Assembly (NCBI GenBank): GCA_013360575.1
Contig: JABWBG010000002.1
Coordinates: 1 to 42,251 of the forward strand
Source: Caldilineales bacterium
GTDB lineage: Bacteria > Chloroflexota > Anaerolineae > J102
Reading direction: 5' to 3'
DNA length: 42,251 nucleotides
The position numbers were made by a program, and so were the translations under genes. Shown here piece after piece: positions 20,001 to 29,805 of this stretch (position 1 is the stretch's first letter; the number at the start of each line of letters is the position of its first letter). The notes beneath the pieces are model-generated. The model saw only the letters and a program-made list of their open reading frames with translations. It searched no databases and was not told the DNA's origin.

Positions 20001-22678
20001 CGGGTCGTCGGTGAAGGGCGCGCCCTGACCGTTCCAGTCCGTGCCGCTGCCGCGCAGGGCGGAGCGCAGCCGGTCCGTGGCCGCGTGCAGGTCGGCTTGG
20101 TCGCGGTTGGCGTACTCGAATCCGTTCCAATCGTAGCTGAGGCCGTTGATGAAGCCCTGTTTGCGAATGCCGAGGTCGTCAGTGCTGTAACCGCCGTGGG
20201 CGGCGTCGCGGATGATGTCGTTGAACAGGCCAATGCCGGCGCCGGTCATGTTGTATTTGTCGGCGAAGCAGTGGGGGCAGGTGGTCAGCCCCTTGTCCTG
20301 CGCCGAGCCGAAGGTCCAGCCCTCGCCGTAGAGATAGATGTCGGAGTTGACCGCGGCCAGGGCTGTTTTGATGTTCAGCATGTTCTGGCGGGTGTGGAAG
20401 TTCATCAGATCGAAGCGGAAGCTGTCCACCTTGTAATCCACCGCCCAGCGCTTGAGGGTGTCGATCATCAGCTTCTCGAACATGGCGTATTCACTGGCCG
20501 TGTCATCGCAGCAGGAGGTGGTGTAGAGGGCGCCATCGGTGGTGTAGCGGTGGTAATAGCCGGGCACGACCTTGTCCAGCACCGATTTGTCGTTCTGGCC
20601 GCTGGCCGCGGTGTGGTTGTAGACCACGTCCATCACCACGCGCAGGCCGTTATCGCTCAGCGCCTTCACCATCTCGCGAAACTCCCGCACCCGCGCGGCG
20701 CCGTCCGGGTCGGTGGCGTAGCTGCCTTCGGGCGCGCCGTAGTGGTGCGGGTCATAGCCCCAGTTGAAGCCGTCGGCCGCCCGGCCCGTCCCGACGATGC
20801 TCTGCGGCTGGTCGGAGTTCCGCGCGTGGCCGGTGGGGTTGGGGTCAACGGATCGCGGCACACTGTTTTCCGGCACCGAGGCGATGTCGAAGGTCGGCAG
20901 CAGGTGGATATGGGTCAGGCCGGCGGCTTGCAGCTTTTGCAGGTGATCCATGCCGTTGGATTTGGCGCGGTCGTCGGCGTCGTCCTTGCCGTCGTAGGTG
21001 AAGGCCAGGTACGCGCCCCGGTGCGCCGCGCCCACAGTGGCATCGTTGATGCTGAAATCGCGGATGTGCGTCTCGTAGATGACGATGTCCTCGAAATTCA
21101 CCTGCGCCGGCTTGGTGAAGGTATCCCAATCAGCCGGTTTGAGGTCGGCATCGGCTAGGTTGACGAACTGGCTGCGCGGGTCGGCGGCGCCGGTGGTGTC
21201 AGCCGAGAGGCTGATGGCGTAGGGATCCGTGGCCAGGTTGTGCACCACCGCGTCCAGGCTGGGCACGTAGACTTCGACGTCGAACAGATAGAACTGGCGA
21301 TCCCACGTCGCATCGCCGGTCACGTTCCACACGCCGCTGGCCGGGTCGAGGGTCATGGCGTGGCTGCCTGTTTCGGCGCCGGTGCTGGTGGCATAGCGTT
21401 TCAGCGTCACCGATTTGGCCGTGGGCGCCCACACGCGCACGGTGGGCGGGCTGCTGTAGGTCACGCCCAGCGCCGCGTCGTCGGCCGTGCCGTTGTCCAC
21501 GTAGAGGTCGTCGAGTACGGATTGAATCTGCGTGCGGCTGACATCGACCTGGCTGCCGCCGCCGTCATACGCGGCCACCACCGTCTGGCCCTTGAGCAGG
21601 TATTTGGCGTTCTCCGCGCTGAGGCCGGTGAGCAGTTTGATCTTGCCGGTGGCGTTGGGGTTCTTCCAGAAGCCGTCACCCGCGCCTACCGTGCCGCTGG
21701 CGGTCAAAGTCACGTAGCAAGGCCCGGCCGGGCTGGGGAAGGCGCAGAGGGTCGCGGCCGCCGCGGCCGTGTCGATGGCGCCATCCGCATCGTAGAGCAA
21801 CTTATAGCTGCTGCCAGCTATGCCGTTCCAGGCGATGGTGGCCGTGTTCAGCCAGAGGGCTTGGGCGTCGGTGATGGGGTTGGCCGCGCCGACGGTGTAG
21901 CCGTAGTTGCTGCCGCCGTTGGTGTCGGCGTTGATGGTCATCAGGTCGGCGTCACCGCCGTTGATCGAGGCCACATCGCCGGACGAGAAGACGTAGTAGC
22001 TGACCGTTGTGCCGTTGCTTTGGGCCGGGATCGTCGCCGAGTAGCTGGCGCCGCTGCCGCTCATCTTGACGACCGTTGAGCTGCTCCAATTGTTCGTCGT
22101 GTAGCGCAGCCAGAGGGCCTGCTCCGCCGGCGGCGTGGCGCTGGTGGTGGCGGTCACGGCGACGCTATCGACGTTGGTGACCAAGCCGACCGGCAAGCGG
22201 CTGACCCCGGTGATGCTCACCGGCGCGGCGCTGAACTGGAAGAGGACGCCCCGGGTATTCGGTTCCCATTTCCAGGTGTAGTATTTGCCGCCGGTGCAGG
22301 TGTAGTTGATGTCCCCGCCGCTGGTGCTCAGTCCGGTGAAGATGGTTCCGAAGGTGACTGTGCCGCCGTTGCCATACCAGCCGGTGGTGTTGTAGAACTT
22401 GAACTTCTCGGCCCCGCAGGTTGTGATCTGGGCAGAATTGTAGATGTGTGTGCTCCCCAGGCTGGCGCTCATTGTCCAGGCCGGTGCATTTTGCCAATCG
22501 TCCAGGGTGCCCCGCACTTCCTCGCCAGTCAAGGGCGCGGCGCCGATGGCGCCGGGCGCATCAGCCGGCAGCAGAAACAGAGCTGCCAGCGCATACAAAA
22601 ACACAACCAGGGTGGTAGAACGAATGTATTTCATCAGCATTCAAACAGGAACGCAGGGGGAAGGGCAGGATGGACGGC

Positions 22679-25600
22679 TCAGGGCGCGCCGGGAATCAGA
22701 TCGAAGGTGAACTCGCCTGACCAACGGGATGCGCCCAAAACGTTGTCGTCGGCGTCGAGCGCCTGGACAAGGTAGAAATGGTTGAGGGCGGCGCTGGCGA
22801 GGGCGGCGCTGGCGTCAGTATACCCCAAATCGGGGCCGGTGTAGAGCGTGGCATGGGCATCGGCAGCCGGATCGAAGTAGGGCAGGTTGTCCGCCCGCAG
22901 CACCCGGTATGCGACCACGCCCGCCAGGCCCGGCCATTCAAGCGTGACGCCGGCGGGGATGGCCCTGGCGATGGTGGGGACCGGGACTTGCGCCAACAGC
23001 ACCTGCCCCCACAGCGCGGCCACCGGGTTCACCACGATCTCGCCGCCGCTGACGGCCACGCTGTAGCCAGGGTTGAGCAGGTCGGTCAGCACTGTACCGT
23101 CGGCCAAATGGTCGCCCACCGGGATCGTGGCGCTGTGGCCGGCGCCGGTGATGTCGTTGTTCAGCACCACCACGATCCGCTCGTTGGCGTCCCAACGGAT
23201 GTAGCTGTAGATCTTGCTGGCGTCATCCACCAGCAGCGTGGTCACATCCCCGCGGCGCAGGGCGCTGTGATCCCGGCGCAGCCCCAGGATGGTCTTGAAG
23301 TGGGCCAGCATGCCCGCGTCGTAGCTGTCGCCCTGGCCGTTCAGGCCGCCGTTGATATCGGGCCAGGGGAAGGTGCGCCGGTTGTCCGGGTCGCCGCCGC
23401 CGCTCATCCCCACCTCGTCGCCGTAGTACACCGAGGGCGCGCCGGGCAGGGTGAACTGGAGCAGAGTCACCAGCTTCAGGCGCGCCTTGTCCCCGCCCAG
23501 ATAGTGCAACATGCGGGGGGAATCGTGGGTGCTGATCAGGTTCATGAAGCCCATCCAGGCGGACTGGGGAAAAAGCGCCCGGAACTGGTTGTACTTGCTG
23601 TCGAACTGGCCGGGCGCGTCGCCATTGCCGTAACCGCTGGCCCAATCCCGGAAGCAGTAGTTCATCACCGAATCCAGCTCGTTGCCGTTGATGTAGCTCT
23701 GATAGAGATACCAATCGCAGCCGCCGGTCACCTCGCCCAGCATCACCTGCTCGCCGTCGCCGTAGACCGCGCCGGTCGCGTTGGTCCCCTTGACGTAGGG
23801 GCGCATGTCGGCGAAAAAGTTGTGGGTGATGTCCTGGGCCACGTCGTAACGCCAGCCGGCGATGCCCTTTTCCTGCCAATAGTGGCTGACCGATTTACCA
23901 TCAGGGCTGCCGGCCGCGCCGCTGCGGAAGAAGAGATCGCGCACGCCGTCCGCCGCGTCCACGAATTCCGGCAGGGTGGCGTAGCCGTACCAGCCCTTCC
24001 AGCCCCAGCCGTCGGAGCAAACTCCCACGCCCTTATCCCCCGGCGTGAACCAGGAGCGATAGGGGCTGGCCGCGGACTCGCAGGCGCCCACCACGCTGGG
24101 GTAGCGGTTGTAGGGGTCCAGGTATTTGCTGTCCATGCCCGCGTGGTTGAAGACGCCGTCCAGGATCACCCGCAGGCCCTTGGCAGTGGCCGCGGCGATC
24201 AACTGATCGAACGCGGCGTTGCCGCCGAAGAAGGCGCGCACAGTGAAATAGTCGTTGGTTTCGTAGCCGTGATTCGACGACGCCTCGAAGATCGGGTTGA
24301 GGTAGAGGGTGTTCACCCCCAACTCGTTGAAATAGCCCGCGTTGATCTTGTCAATCACGCCTTGCAGATCGCCGCCGTGGAAGTCGAAGCCCCAACTCGG
24401 ATTGAGCAAGGGATCCGTCCAGGCGCGCAGATCCTGCTGGCAGCCGCCGGCAGCCGGGTCCGGCTTGGCGTGCGGATAATCGCTGCAGCCATTGGGTTCA
24501 TACACCTTGACGCCGTCCACCGGATCATTGGCCGTGCTGCCGTTGCGGAAGCGATCGGGGAAAATCTGGTAGATCACCGCGTCGGTCAGCCAGGCCGGCA
24601 CGGCGAAATCGGCCGGCGGGGTGGGGGGGGGCTGGATCACAGGCAAGCTCCAGGATGGATTCTGCAAGGCGCCGGTGTACCACACGCCAGGGCCTGTGTT
24701 GCCGCTGGCCGGATGGAAGTAGCCGAGGGTGGCGCCGTCCGTGATCTTGAACTGATACCACAGATTGACCGTGTCGCCGGGCGCGGTTGCTTCCCAGAGG
24801 CTGTAGACGCCATCGCTGCTGATCACTGCGGCCGCGTACGTGAACGAAGGGGAGGCCAACGGGTCGCCTGTGCGCCATACCAACACCTGCACCCCCTGCA
24901 CGTCGTTTTGGCAGGTGCGCAGCCGCAGCAAAGCCGATTCGGTGGGCTGGATAGCGCCGGTGGGCGTTTTATAGGCTGGATCCGTATTGGTATGGTACAG
25001 GCTGGCGGTCGCCGCCACGCCATCACCGGCCGCCGCGCCGGCGCAGCCAGAGGGCGACGTGGGCGTGGGCGTCGGTGTGGGGCCTGTCGTCGGTGTGGCC
25101 GTGGGGGTCGGGGTCGGGCCTGTAGTTGGCGTGGCCGTAGGGGTGGGGGTCGGGGTCGGCGTGGCCGTGGGGCCAGAGGCGCCGAGCGCGCAGCTCGCCC
25201 AGTTGACCAGGGTCGTGGCGTCGTCCCAGCCGGTGGCCTGGTCATCGCTGGGCGCGGTATCGTACGCGCCTTTGCTGCTGCCGGACTGGGTGGCGAAAAA
25301 TGCCAGATTCAGACTTGCGCCCGGTGCGGGGCTGCCGATCTCGGCCAGGGGGATCTTGAACTCGACGCCGTTGGCGTTCGCGTAGGCGATCTTGCTGCCC
25401 GCCTGGCCTCCGCCGCTGATGCCGCCCCAATTCGTGCCGCCGGCGCTCCAGGCGGAGCCGCCCCAGGCGCGCAGCTCGGTCCACCCATTGTCTCCGCTCT
25501 GCATCCCCGCGATATTGCCGCGGATGACGTAGTCCGGCTTGTGGGCATGGGCAAAGGTGATGGCGTTGCCCCAGGGATCGCTGCTGCCGCCGGCGGCTGT

Positions 25601-25936
25601 GCCCGCGTCGATCAGCAGACCGATCTGCCCGCTGGAAGTGGACTGGCTGTACTGTGGCAGGTCGGCGTAGACGTAGAGATAGGCATCATCGTTTTGGCAA
25701 TAAAGCGCGGTCTGGTCGGCCCAGGCCACGCCGGGCCAGTCCGCAGGGCCGGGCGAAGCCAGATCAGCGGCCGGATCAGAGGCGATGGCGGAGCCGTACA
25801 GAGCCTCGCGCTGGCCGTCCAAGGCGGGCGTGCCAAAGGCCAGCGAATCGTGGCCGGGCAGCAGGAACAGCATCCACAGGGTCAGGCCCAGCAGGCCGGG
25901 CAGCAGGAAACCGGGGGAGGTGAGGAGGCGTCGCAT
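22679..25936 (-). CDS. Secreted GH13 alpha-amylase / neopullulanase-type enzyme
   Basis: The ATG at 25936 gives MRRLLTSPGFLLPGLLGLTL, a signal peptide, and 1085 residues; the longer frame upstream has no export signal at its start. The N-terminal part (about 35-250) resembles a carbohydrate-binding or glucodextranase-like beta domain. A Thr-Pro linker (about 256-296) follows, then a beta domain, then the GH13 catalytic domain starting AVIYQIFPDRFRNG. It contains GVNTLYLNPIFEASSNHGYETNDY, in parts typical of cyclomaltodextrinase/neopullulanase enzymes, with Asp698 in GWRYDVAQD, Glu735 in LGEVTGG and Asp805 in STHDSPRM. Residues 997-1085 are the shared Fn3-like module ending SGEFTFDLIPGAP. It is the middle gene of a three-gene operon for extracellular alpha-glucan breakdown. 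Confidence 0.88.
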   Translation of the reverse strand: MRRLLTSPGFLLPGLLGLTLWMLFLLPGHDSLAFGTPALDGQREALYGSAIASDPAADLASPGPADWPGVAWADQTALYCQNDDAYLYVYADLPQYSQSTSSGQIGLLIDAGTAAGGSSDPWGNAITFAHAHKPDYVIRGNIAGMQSGDNGWTELRAWGGSAWSAGGTNWGGISGGGQAGSKIAYANANGVEFKIPLAEIGSPAPGASLNLAFFATQSGSSKGAYDTAPSDDQATGWDDATTLVNWASCALGASGPTATPTPTPTPTATPTTGPTPTPTATPTTGPTPTPTPTSPSGCAGAAAGDGVAATASLYHTNTDPAYKTPTGAIQPTESALLRLRTCQNDVQGVQVLVWRTGDPLASPSFTYAAAVISSDGVYSLWEATAPGDTVNLWYQFKITDGATLGYFHPASGNTGPGVWYTGALQNPSWSLPVIQPPPTPPADFAVPAWLTDAVIYQIFPDRFRNGSTANDPVDGVKVYEPNGCSDYPHAKPDPAAGGCQQDLRAWTDPLLNPSWGFDFHGGDLQGVIDKINAGYFNELGVNTLYLNPIFEASSNHGYETNDYFTVRAFFGGNAAFDQLIAAATAKGLRVILDGVFNHAGMDSKYLDPYNRYPSVVGACESAASPYRSWFTPGDKGVGVCSDGWGWKGWYGYATLPEFVDAADGVRDLFFRSGAAGSPDGKSVSHYWQEKGIAGWRYDVAQDITHNFFADMRPYVKGTNATGAVYGDGEQVMLGEVTGGCDWYLYQSYINGNELDSVMNYCFRDWASGYGNGDAPGQFDSKYNQFRALFPQSAWMGFMNLISTHDSPRMLHYLGGDKARLKLVTLLQFTLPGAPSVYYGDEVGMSGGGDPDNRRTFPWPDINGGLNGQGDSYDAGMLAHFKTILGLRRDHSALRRGDVTTLLVDDASKIYSYIRWDANERIVVVLNNDITGAGHSATIPVGDHLADGTVLTDLLNPGYSVAVSGGEIVVNPVAALWGQVLLAQVPVPTIARAIPAGVTLEWPGLAGVVAYRVLRADNLPYFDPAADAHATLYTGPDLGYTDASAALASAALNHFYLVQALDADDNVLGASRWSGEFTFDLIPGAP

Positions 25937-25962
25937 GACGATGATTTTGCCGTGAACGCCGG

Positions 25963-27867
25963 TCAGAAGCGGCGGCGAGCTGCGATCAGGACGCCGGCGG
26001 CCAACAGGCCCAGAGCAGGCAGCAGAAGCCTGGCGGGTTGGCCGAGCGCTGCGGGCTGTGCTTGCGCCAGGAATCCGGTCAAGGCAACGCTGGTGGGGCA
26101 ACTGGCGTTGGCCCCGGCCTGGAAGATGAAGTACTCCTGAATGGTATCCACTTCGCTGAAGGGGTCGCTGCCCGGTGCGTCGCTGCCGTCGCCGATGGTG
26201 CGGCCGCTGTAGGGCGTCTGATCGCCGCCGCCAGCGGCGATGCTATCGGTGTCGTGCGGCTCGTCGCCGATGCGCTCCTGGCAGCCCAGGCCGCTGCACC
26301 CCTGGCCGATGCCCGGCATCTGGTCATAGACATCGTAGCCGCTGTCGTTGTAGGTGGTGTAGGCGCCGATGCGGATCTGTGTGGCCGCCGACGCGGGCTT
26401 GCCGCCCAGCAGTGTCCAGGGAATGGCAAACTCGAAGCCGGTAGTGGCGCCGGCGTCGCCGTAATAGAGGATGTCGCCCGCGTCCAGGCCGGCGCAATCC
26501 GCGGCGTCGTAGAGTGCGCCGGTGTTGACCGGGCTTGCGGTGCGGGGAAAGGCCACCGAGCCGCCGCCGATGGTGTAGAGGTTGCCCGCCGTGCTCGTAT
26601 CGCCCTCCCACACCAGCTCCACCACGTAATCCGGGGCCCAGCCGCTAAACTCCACCCGGCGCCCGGCCGGATCGTTGACCGGGCCGCTGCCGCCGTTGAC
26701 GTCGATGGGAATGAAGAGATTGGCGAGATCGCTGCCGCCGCTGTTCACGGCCGTGGGCCCTTCGACTTCGAGGTAAAAGAAACAGGTGCCGACGCGGGCG
26801 TTGATGTAGGACAGCTCGGCGGTGACCCCGCTCAGGTCATTCCTGACCCGGCTGGCATAATCAGCGCCGGTGTAATACACGGTGTTGGCCGATTCGCCGA
26901 TGAAATCGGATTGCGCGGTTCTGCCGCCTTGATACGGCCCGGCGAAACTGGCCTCGGACAGGAAAGTGTAGCCCTCGTTGCCGCCGGAAACATTGCCGTC
27001 AATGTCCACGCCTTGCTCGCCGGTGCAGCTTGCCCCGGTCAGGGCCGTGACTACCGAGCGGAGGGGATAGCTGGTGCACTGGCGGCCGCCACAATTGGCT
27101 GCGGTGGTGACGTTGTTGTCGGTATAGTCGCGGTAGACGAACTCGCCGGCGCAGGTGGCGCTGGCGCTGTTGCCGGCCATGCCTTCGGGGTTGTTGGCGC
27201 CGGCCGCGTCGAGCGAGTAGTAAGGCGAGGTCGCGTCGCGCGGATCGTAGGACGAAATAACCATCGCGCCGATGGCGCTGTTGGCATTGACGCCCGTGCC
27301 GTTGTCGTTGGTGATTTGTAGCTCGATGTGGCGGCGATAATCCACCACGACGCTGGTCGCCGTGATCGTGGCGCCCGTATCCGTGCCAGAGCTATTGTAC
27401 AGGCTGCAGGCGAGGGTGCTGGCGCCGGTGGCCTCGCAGCGGATGAAGTAATCGCCGGTGGCGCCGAACTCGCGGCCCCAACTGGGGGCGCTGTTGAAAT
27501 AGAGCTGCGGGCTGTTGTTGGCGCCCACATCGATGGGGATGAAGTAATCCACCCGGTTGTTGGCGGTGTCACCGAAGAAGCCGCCGCTGCCGGTGTCATT
27601 CAACCCTTGCGAAGAATCAATCACAAAGGCGAAGTTCCAGCGGTTGCTGCTGTCGTTGTACGCGTGGAAATCGATGATATCCCCGCGGGCGGAGGTGTTC
27701 TGGCACCAACCGTCGTTGTCCGCGTCGATGACCTGGGTGGAGCCGTAGAGGGCGGAGATGGCGCCATCGACTGTGCCGTCGGCAAGGAGACGAGCGCCGC
27801 CAGCCAGCCCGGCCGCCAGCAAAAACAAAAATACCAGGGCGCGTGCAAAACTCGAATTTGTAGACAT
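25963..27867 (-). CDS. Large secreted surface protein with C-terminal anchor, first gene of amylase operon
   Basis: The ATG at 27867 gives MSTNSSFARALVFLFLLAAGLAGG, a clear signal peptide; the upstream extension is untypical. The 634-residue protein has two similar halves of beta character with FIPIDVGANN / FIPIDVNGGSG and many Asp, Gly and Asn residues. These could be calcium- or sugar-binding domains. The first residues after the signal (DGTVDGAISALYGS) resemble the start of the downstream amylase (DGQREALYGSAI), suggesting a shared N-terminal domain type. The end, RLLLPALGLLAAGVLIAARRRF, is a membrane helix plus arginines, so the protein is probably cell-anchored. Only 26 bp separate it from the amylase. 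A role in starch binding at the surface is inferred from context. Confidence 0.65.
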   Translation of the reverse strand: MSTNSSFARALVFLFLLAAGLAGGARLLADGTVDGAISALYGSTQVIDADNDGWCQNTSARGDIIDFHAYNDSSNRWNFAFVIDSSQGLNDTGSGGFFGDTANNRVDYFIPIDVGANNSPQLYFNSAPSWGREFGATGDYFIRCEATGASTLACSLYNSSGTDTGATITATSVVVDYRRHIELQITNDNGTGVNANSAIGAMVISSYDPRDATSPYYSLDAAGANNPEGMAGNSASATCAGEFVYRDYTDNNVTTAANCGGRQCTSYPLRSVVTALTGASCTGEQGVDIDGNVSGGNEGYTFLSEASFAGPYQGGRTAQSDFIGESANTVYYTGADYASRVRNDLSGVTAELSYINARVGTCFFYLEVEGPTAVNSGGSDLANLFIPIDVNGGSGPVNDPAGRRVEFSGWAPDYVVELVWEGDTSTAGNLYTIGGGSVAFPRTASPVNTGALYDAADCAGLDAGDILYYGDAGATTGFEFAIPWTLLGGKPASAATQIRIGAYTTYNDSGYDVYDQMPGIGQGCSGLGCQERIGDEPHDTDSIAAGGGDQTPYSGRTIGDGSDAPGSDPFSEVDTIQEYFIFQAGANASCPTSVALTGFLAQAQPAALGQPARLLLPALGLLAAGVLIAARRRF

Positions 27868-27926
27868 GGGGAGGGGACCTCGAAAGGGGGAGAGGGGAAA
27901 AACGGTTAAACCAAAAGGTACGCACC

Positions 27927-27985
27927 TGGCACGAATTTCACGAATGACACGAAAATTCAAGCCAAAATTTGTGAAATTCATGCCA
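27927..27985. promoter_or_regulatory. Inverted repeat upstream of the amylase operon
   Basis: TGGCACGAATTTCAC (27927-27941) and GTGAAATTCATGCCA (27971-27985) are inverted copies with one mismatch, separated by 29 bp. They lie 60-118 bp before the first gene of the operon, in an AT-rich stretch suited to a promoter. They could form a hairpin or a pair of operator half-sites. A dispersed repeat is the alternative. Confidence 0.45.
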
Positions 27986-28150
27986 CAATTGCTTCTATTG
28001 CGTAATTTCTATAAATATTAGCGTTCTGCATAAATTTTTAATTATTAATCATTTTCTCTATTCAGACTATCGAAAATGGGCGAAAATCAACAGGGTGCTG
28101 AAGCAAAAATCACCGCCGCATCGCCCCACCGCCGCATCCCGCTGGCGCGG

Positions 28151-28185
28151 CGCACGCCTGCCGGAGCGTGTCGGGCAGGCGTGCG
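28151..28185. other. 12-bp GC-rich hairpin in the 27868-28217 gap
   Basis: CGCACGCCTGCC pairs perfectly with GGCAGGCGTGCG across an 11-nt loop, 33 bp downstream (minus strand) of the stop codon of the 28218-28835 gene. There is no T-run, so it may protect the mRNA end or act as a factor-assisted terminator. The rest of this 350-bp gap is AT-rich leader for the amylase operon. Confidence 0.5.
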
Positions 28186-28217
28186 CGTGGTACTGGCGAT
28201 GAATAGCTGGCGGCGGT

Positions 28218-28835
28218 TCAGCGGCGTTGTCGCCGGGCATACGCGCCCACGCCGAGGCCCAGCCCGGCCAGGCCGATCACCCCGGCCAGCAGGGGCAGCG
28301 CCGCCGGCGCCCCCGCCACGCTGGCGGAAAGGGAGCGGAGGGTGATGGCGTTGGTGCCGGTCGAGAAAGTTGGTTGCGAACTCCATTCACTTGTGCCGCT
28401 GAAGTCGGAATCGCAACTTCCCGAATCCCGGTAGAATTGAAACATAATATTATTGGTACTGATGATGTTACTGGAAATTTCGCAAATCCAGTGATCATCG
28501 CGGCAATTCCCATTTCCTGAATTATTGTCTCCACAGTCTTCGTAGGTGGAGTTATCACCGACAAACTGGCATGTTGTTTGTGTCCAGTTTGCGCCGCTGT
28601 TTGTACTATATTGCATGCACATTGATTGGCCACCAGTGTTGAAGAATACATGCCAGCGATAGCCCGGATTTATCCATGTTGGTTTATCAACATTTGCAGC
28701 GCAAGCAGCATTTCCAACCGGATCAGTTGCACACCAATTATCAATGGCGTTCGGGGCAGCAGATGCCAGAGTGGCTGTCGAGATAATGACTACCGCAAAA
28801 ACGAGTAAAATGGGAACCAATTGCCTAAGTTTCAT
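28218..28835 (-). CDS. Short Cys-rich surface protein with C-terminal membrane anchor
   Basis: The ATG at 28835 gives MKLRQLVPILLVFAVVIISTATLASAA, a good signal peptide; the longer frame upstream lacks one and runs back over the RiPP-type precursor. The 205-residue protein has about ten cysteines in its mature part (for example WCATDPVGNAACAA and CGDNNSGNGNC), probably disulfide-bonded, and many Asn, Ser and Trp residues. The end, LLAGVIGLAGLGLGVGAYARRQRR, is a small-residue-rich helix plus basic tail, like that of the 7789-8517 protein (GLAGLA...LLRRRFA). No family is recognised. It lies 49 bp downstream of a RiPP-type precursor and probably shares its promoter. DNA in its middle is lower in GC than the surroundings. 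Confidence 0.6.
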   Translation of the reverse strand: MKLRQLVPILLVFAVVIISTATLASAAPNAIDNWCATDPVGNAACAANVDKPTWINPGYRWHVFFNTGGQSMCMQYSTNSGANWTQTTCQFVGDNSTYEDCGDNNSGNGNCRDDHWICEISSNIISTNNIMFQFYRDSGSCDSDFSGTSEWSSQPTFSTGTNAITLRSLSASVAGAPAALPLLAGVIGLAGLGLGVGAYARRQRR

Positions 28836-28884
28836 AATAGATAGCACCCAAAGCGATATGTATGTTGAGCAACGAGAATGAATA

Positions 28885-29046
28885 TCAATCGCTGAGTCCC
28901 AAAACATCCAGCGGGTCGCCGTCGCCGATGGCGAGGGGCGAGCCGGCAAACTGCTTGAGCTGGCCTTTGTGCACGATGCGGGGCGGTTCGTAGCTGGCGT
29001 GCGCTACAGGTGTTGCCGCCACGGGGGGCGTTGGCATTCTGTCCAT
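28885..29046 (-). CDS. Lasso-type RiPP precursor peptide (candidate, second copy)
   Basis: This 53-residue ORF has AAGGAA 6 nt before its ATG and a strong promoter 72 bp upstream. Residues 19-35 read YEPPRIVHKGQLKQFAG, identical to the leader of the 8548-8682 peptide. The next four residues (SPLA) are identical too. The tails then differ: here the putative core is GSPLAIGDGDPLDVLGLSD, keeping Asp at position 8 counted from Gly. The leader-coding DNA of the two genes is also nearly identical (a few third-position changes), whereas the N-termini differ (MDRMPTPPVA against MKKHEPTPKT). This is the pattern of a recognised leader with a variable core. Modification enzymes are not in the window. 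Confidence 0.7.
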   Translation of the reverse strand: MDRMPTPPVAATPVAHASYEPPRIVHKGQLKQFAGSPLAIGDGDPLDVLGLSD

Positions 29047-29117
29047 GGTAGTTCCTTATGGAGAAAGAGGAGCGGGAGAGAGAACGCGCGTTGAAGGCAT
29101 GATGGTTGGCGGCAGGC

Positions 29118-29146
29118 ATTATAGCCGGGAGAAATAGTGGCCGCAA
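29118..29146 (-). promoter_or_regulatory. Promoter of the minus-strand precursor / surface protein pair
   Basis: Read on the minus strand, TTGCGG and a perfect TATAAT are separated by 17 bp. Transcription would start near 29111, leaving a 65-nt leader before the precursor ATG at 29046. Confidence 0.6.
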
Positions 29147-29235
29147 ATTCGCGATGCGCTGTCATCAGGCCGTGGCCGAACCGGCCTATTCCGCAAGCGC
29201 CTTTGGCCGCGCATGCGCCCTGCCGCAAAAAAGAT

Positions 29236-29264
29236 TTGCCTGACTACGAATTCCGTGGTAGCAT
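29236..29264 (+). promoter_or_regulatory. Promoter candidate for the Lrp-pot operon
   Basis: TTGCCT and TAGCAT are 17 bp apart, with TG one base before the -10 (extended -10). The site lies 31 bp before the Lrp start. It is back-to-back with the promoter at 29118-29146, so the two divergent units share a ~90-bp control region where the Lrp protein may bind. Confidence 0.45.
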
Positions 29265-29294
29265 CACCCAACTCTACGATTTCAGCAATCTACC

Positions 29295-29789
29295 ATGGAT
29301 CAACTCGACCGCTCCATCCTGGCGATACTGCAGCAAGATGGACGCACGCCCTACACCGAGATCGCCCAGCGCCTGGAAATCTCCGAGGGCACGGCCCGCA
29401 ACCGCGTCGCCCGCCTCATGGAAAAAGGCGCGCTGCAAATCGTCGGCATGATCGATCCCTACCAACTGGGCTTCGACGCCCCGGCCCTGATCGGCGTCTC
29501 TGTCCAGGGCGCCAATTTGGAGGATGTGGCGGCCTGCATCGCCCACTTCCCCGAAGTCAGCTATCTGGTCATGGTCTCCGGGGAATTCGATCTGATCGTG
29601 GAAGTACTCTGCCGGGATCGGGAACATCTGGCGACGTTTCTCAATCAGCAATTGCGCAAAACGCCGGGCGTTTTTCGCACCCAAACCTTCATGATCCTGG
29701 AAACTTACAAAATGTCCTACGGCGCCCAACCCCGGCTGCCTCATCCCCCCATGACCGGCGCCGCTGCAGGCCAGGGCGCCGCCACTTGA
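29295..29789 (+). CDS. Lrp/AsnC family transcriptional regulator
   Basis: This 164-residue protein begins MDQLDRSILAILQQDGRTPYTEIAQ, the standard Lrp/AsnC winged-helix start (about 1-60, recognition helix around SEGTARNRVARL). A ligand-sensing RAM domain follows (about 65-145: GFDAPALIGVSVQG, VSYLVMVSGEFDLIVEVLC). The family senses amino acids or related metabolites and controls transport and catabolism genes. Its gene is 16 bp before the PotA-type gene and appears to be first in that operon, so it probably controls the polyamine uptake and degradation block. The C-terminal extension of about 20 residues (Ala, Pro, Gly) has no clear role. Confidence 0.9.
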   Translation: MDQLDRSILAILQQDGRTPYTEIAQRLEISEGTARNRVARLMEKGALQIVGMIDPYQLGFDAPALIGVSVQGANLEDVAACIAHFPEVSYLVMVSGEFDLIVEVLCRDREHLATFLNQQLRKTPGVFRTQTFMILETYKMSYGAQPRLPHPPMTGAAAGQGAAT

Positions 29790-29805
29790 CCGGCAGGAGG
29801 TGATC

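Noticed and set aside
17085-21158. A 1357-codon open frame on the + strand
   Set aside because: It is antisense to the amylopullulanase, whose catalytic motifs are complete. The frame is open because of high GC and codon bias. Its translation is rich in Val, Ala, Gly and His with no domain signals.
25050-25170. DNA repeat in the amylase gene as a mobile or regulatory element
   Set aside because: It simply encodes the Thr-Pro linker between domains and stays in frame.
22778-26140. A 1120-codon open frame on the + strand
   Set aside because: It is antisense to the GH13 amylase and has the same low-complexity composition; no start signal or known motif.
28151-28185. Rho-independent terminator for the 28218-28835 gene
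   Set aside because: The stem is strong but no T-run follows on the minus strand, so it is listed only as a hairpin.
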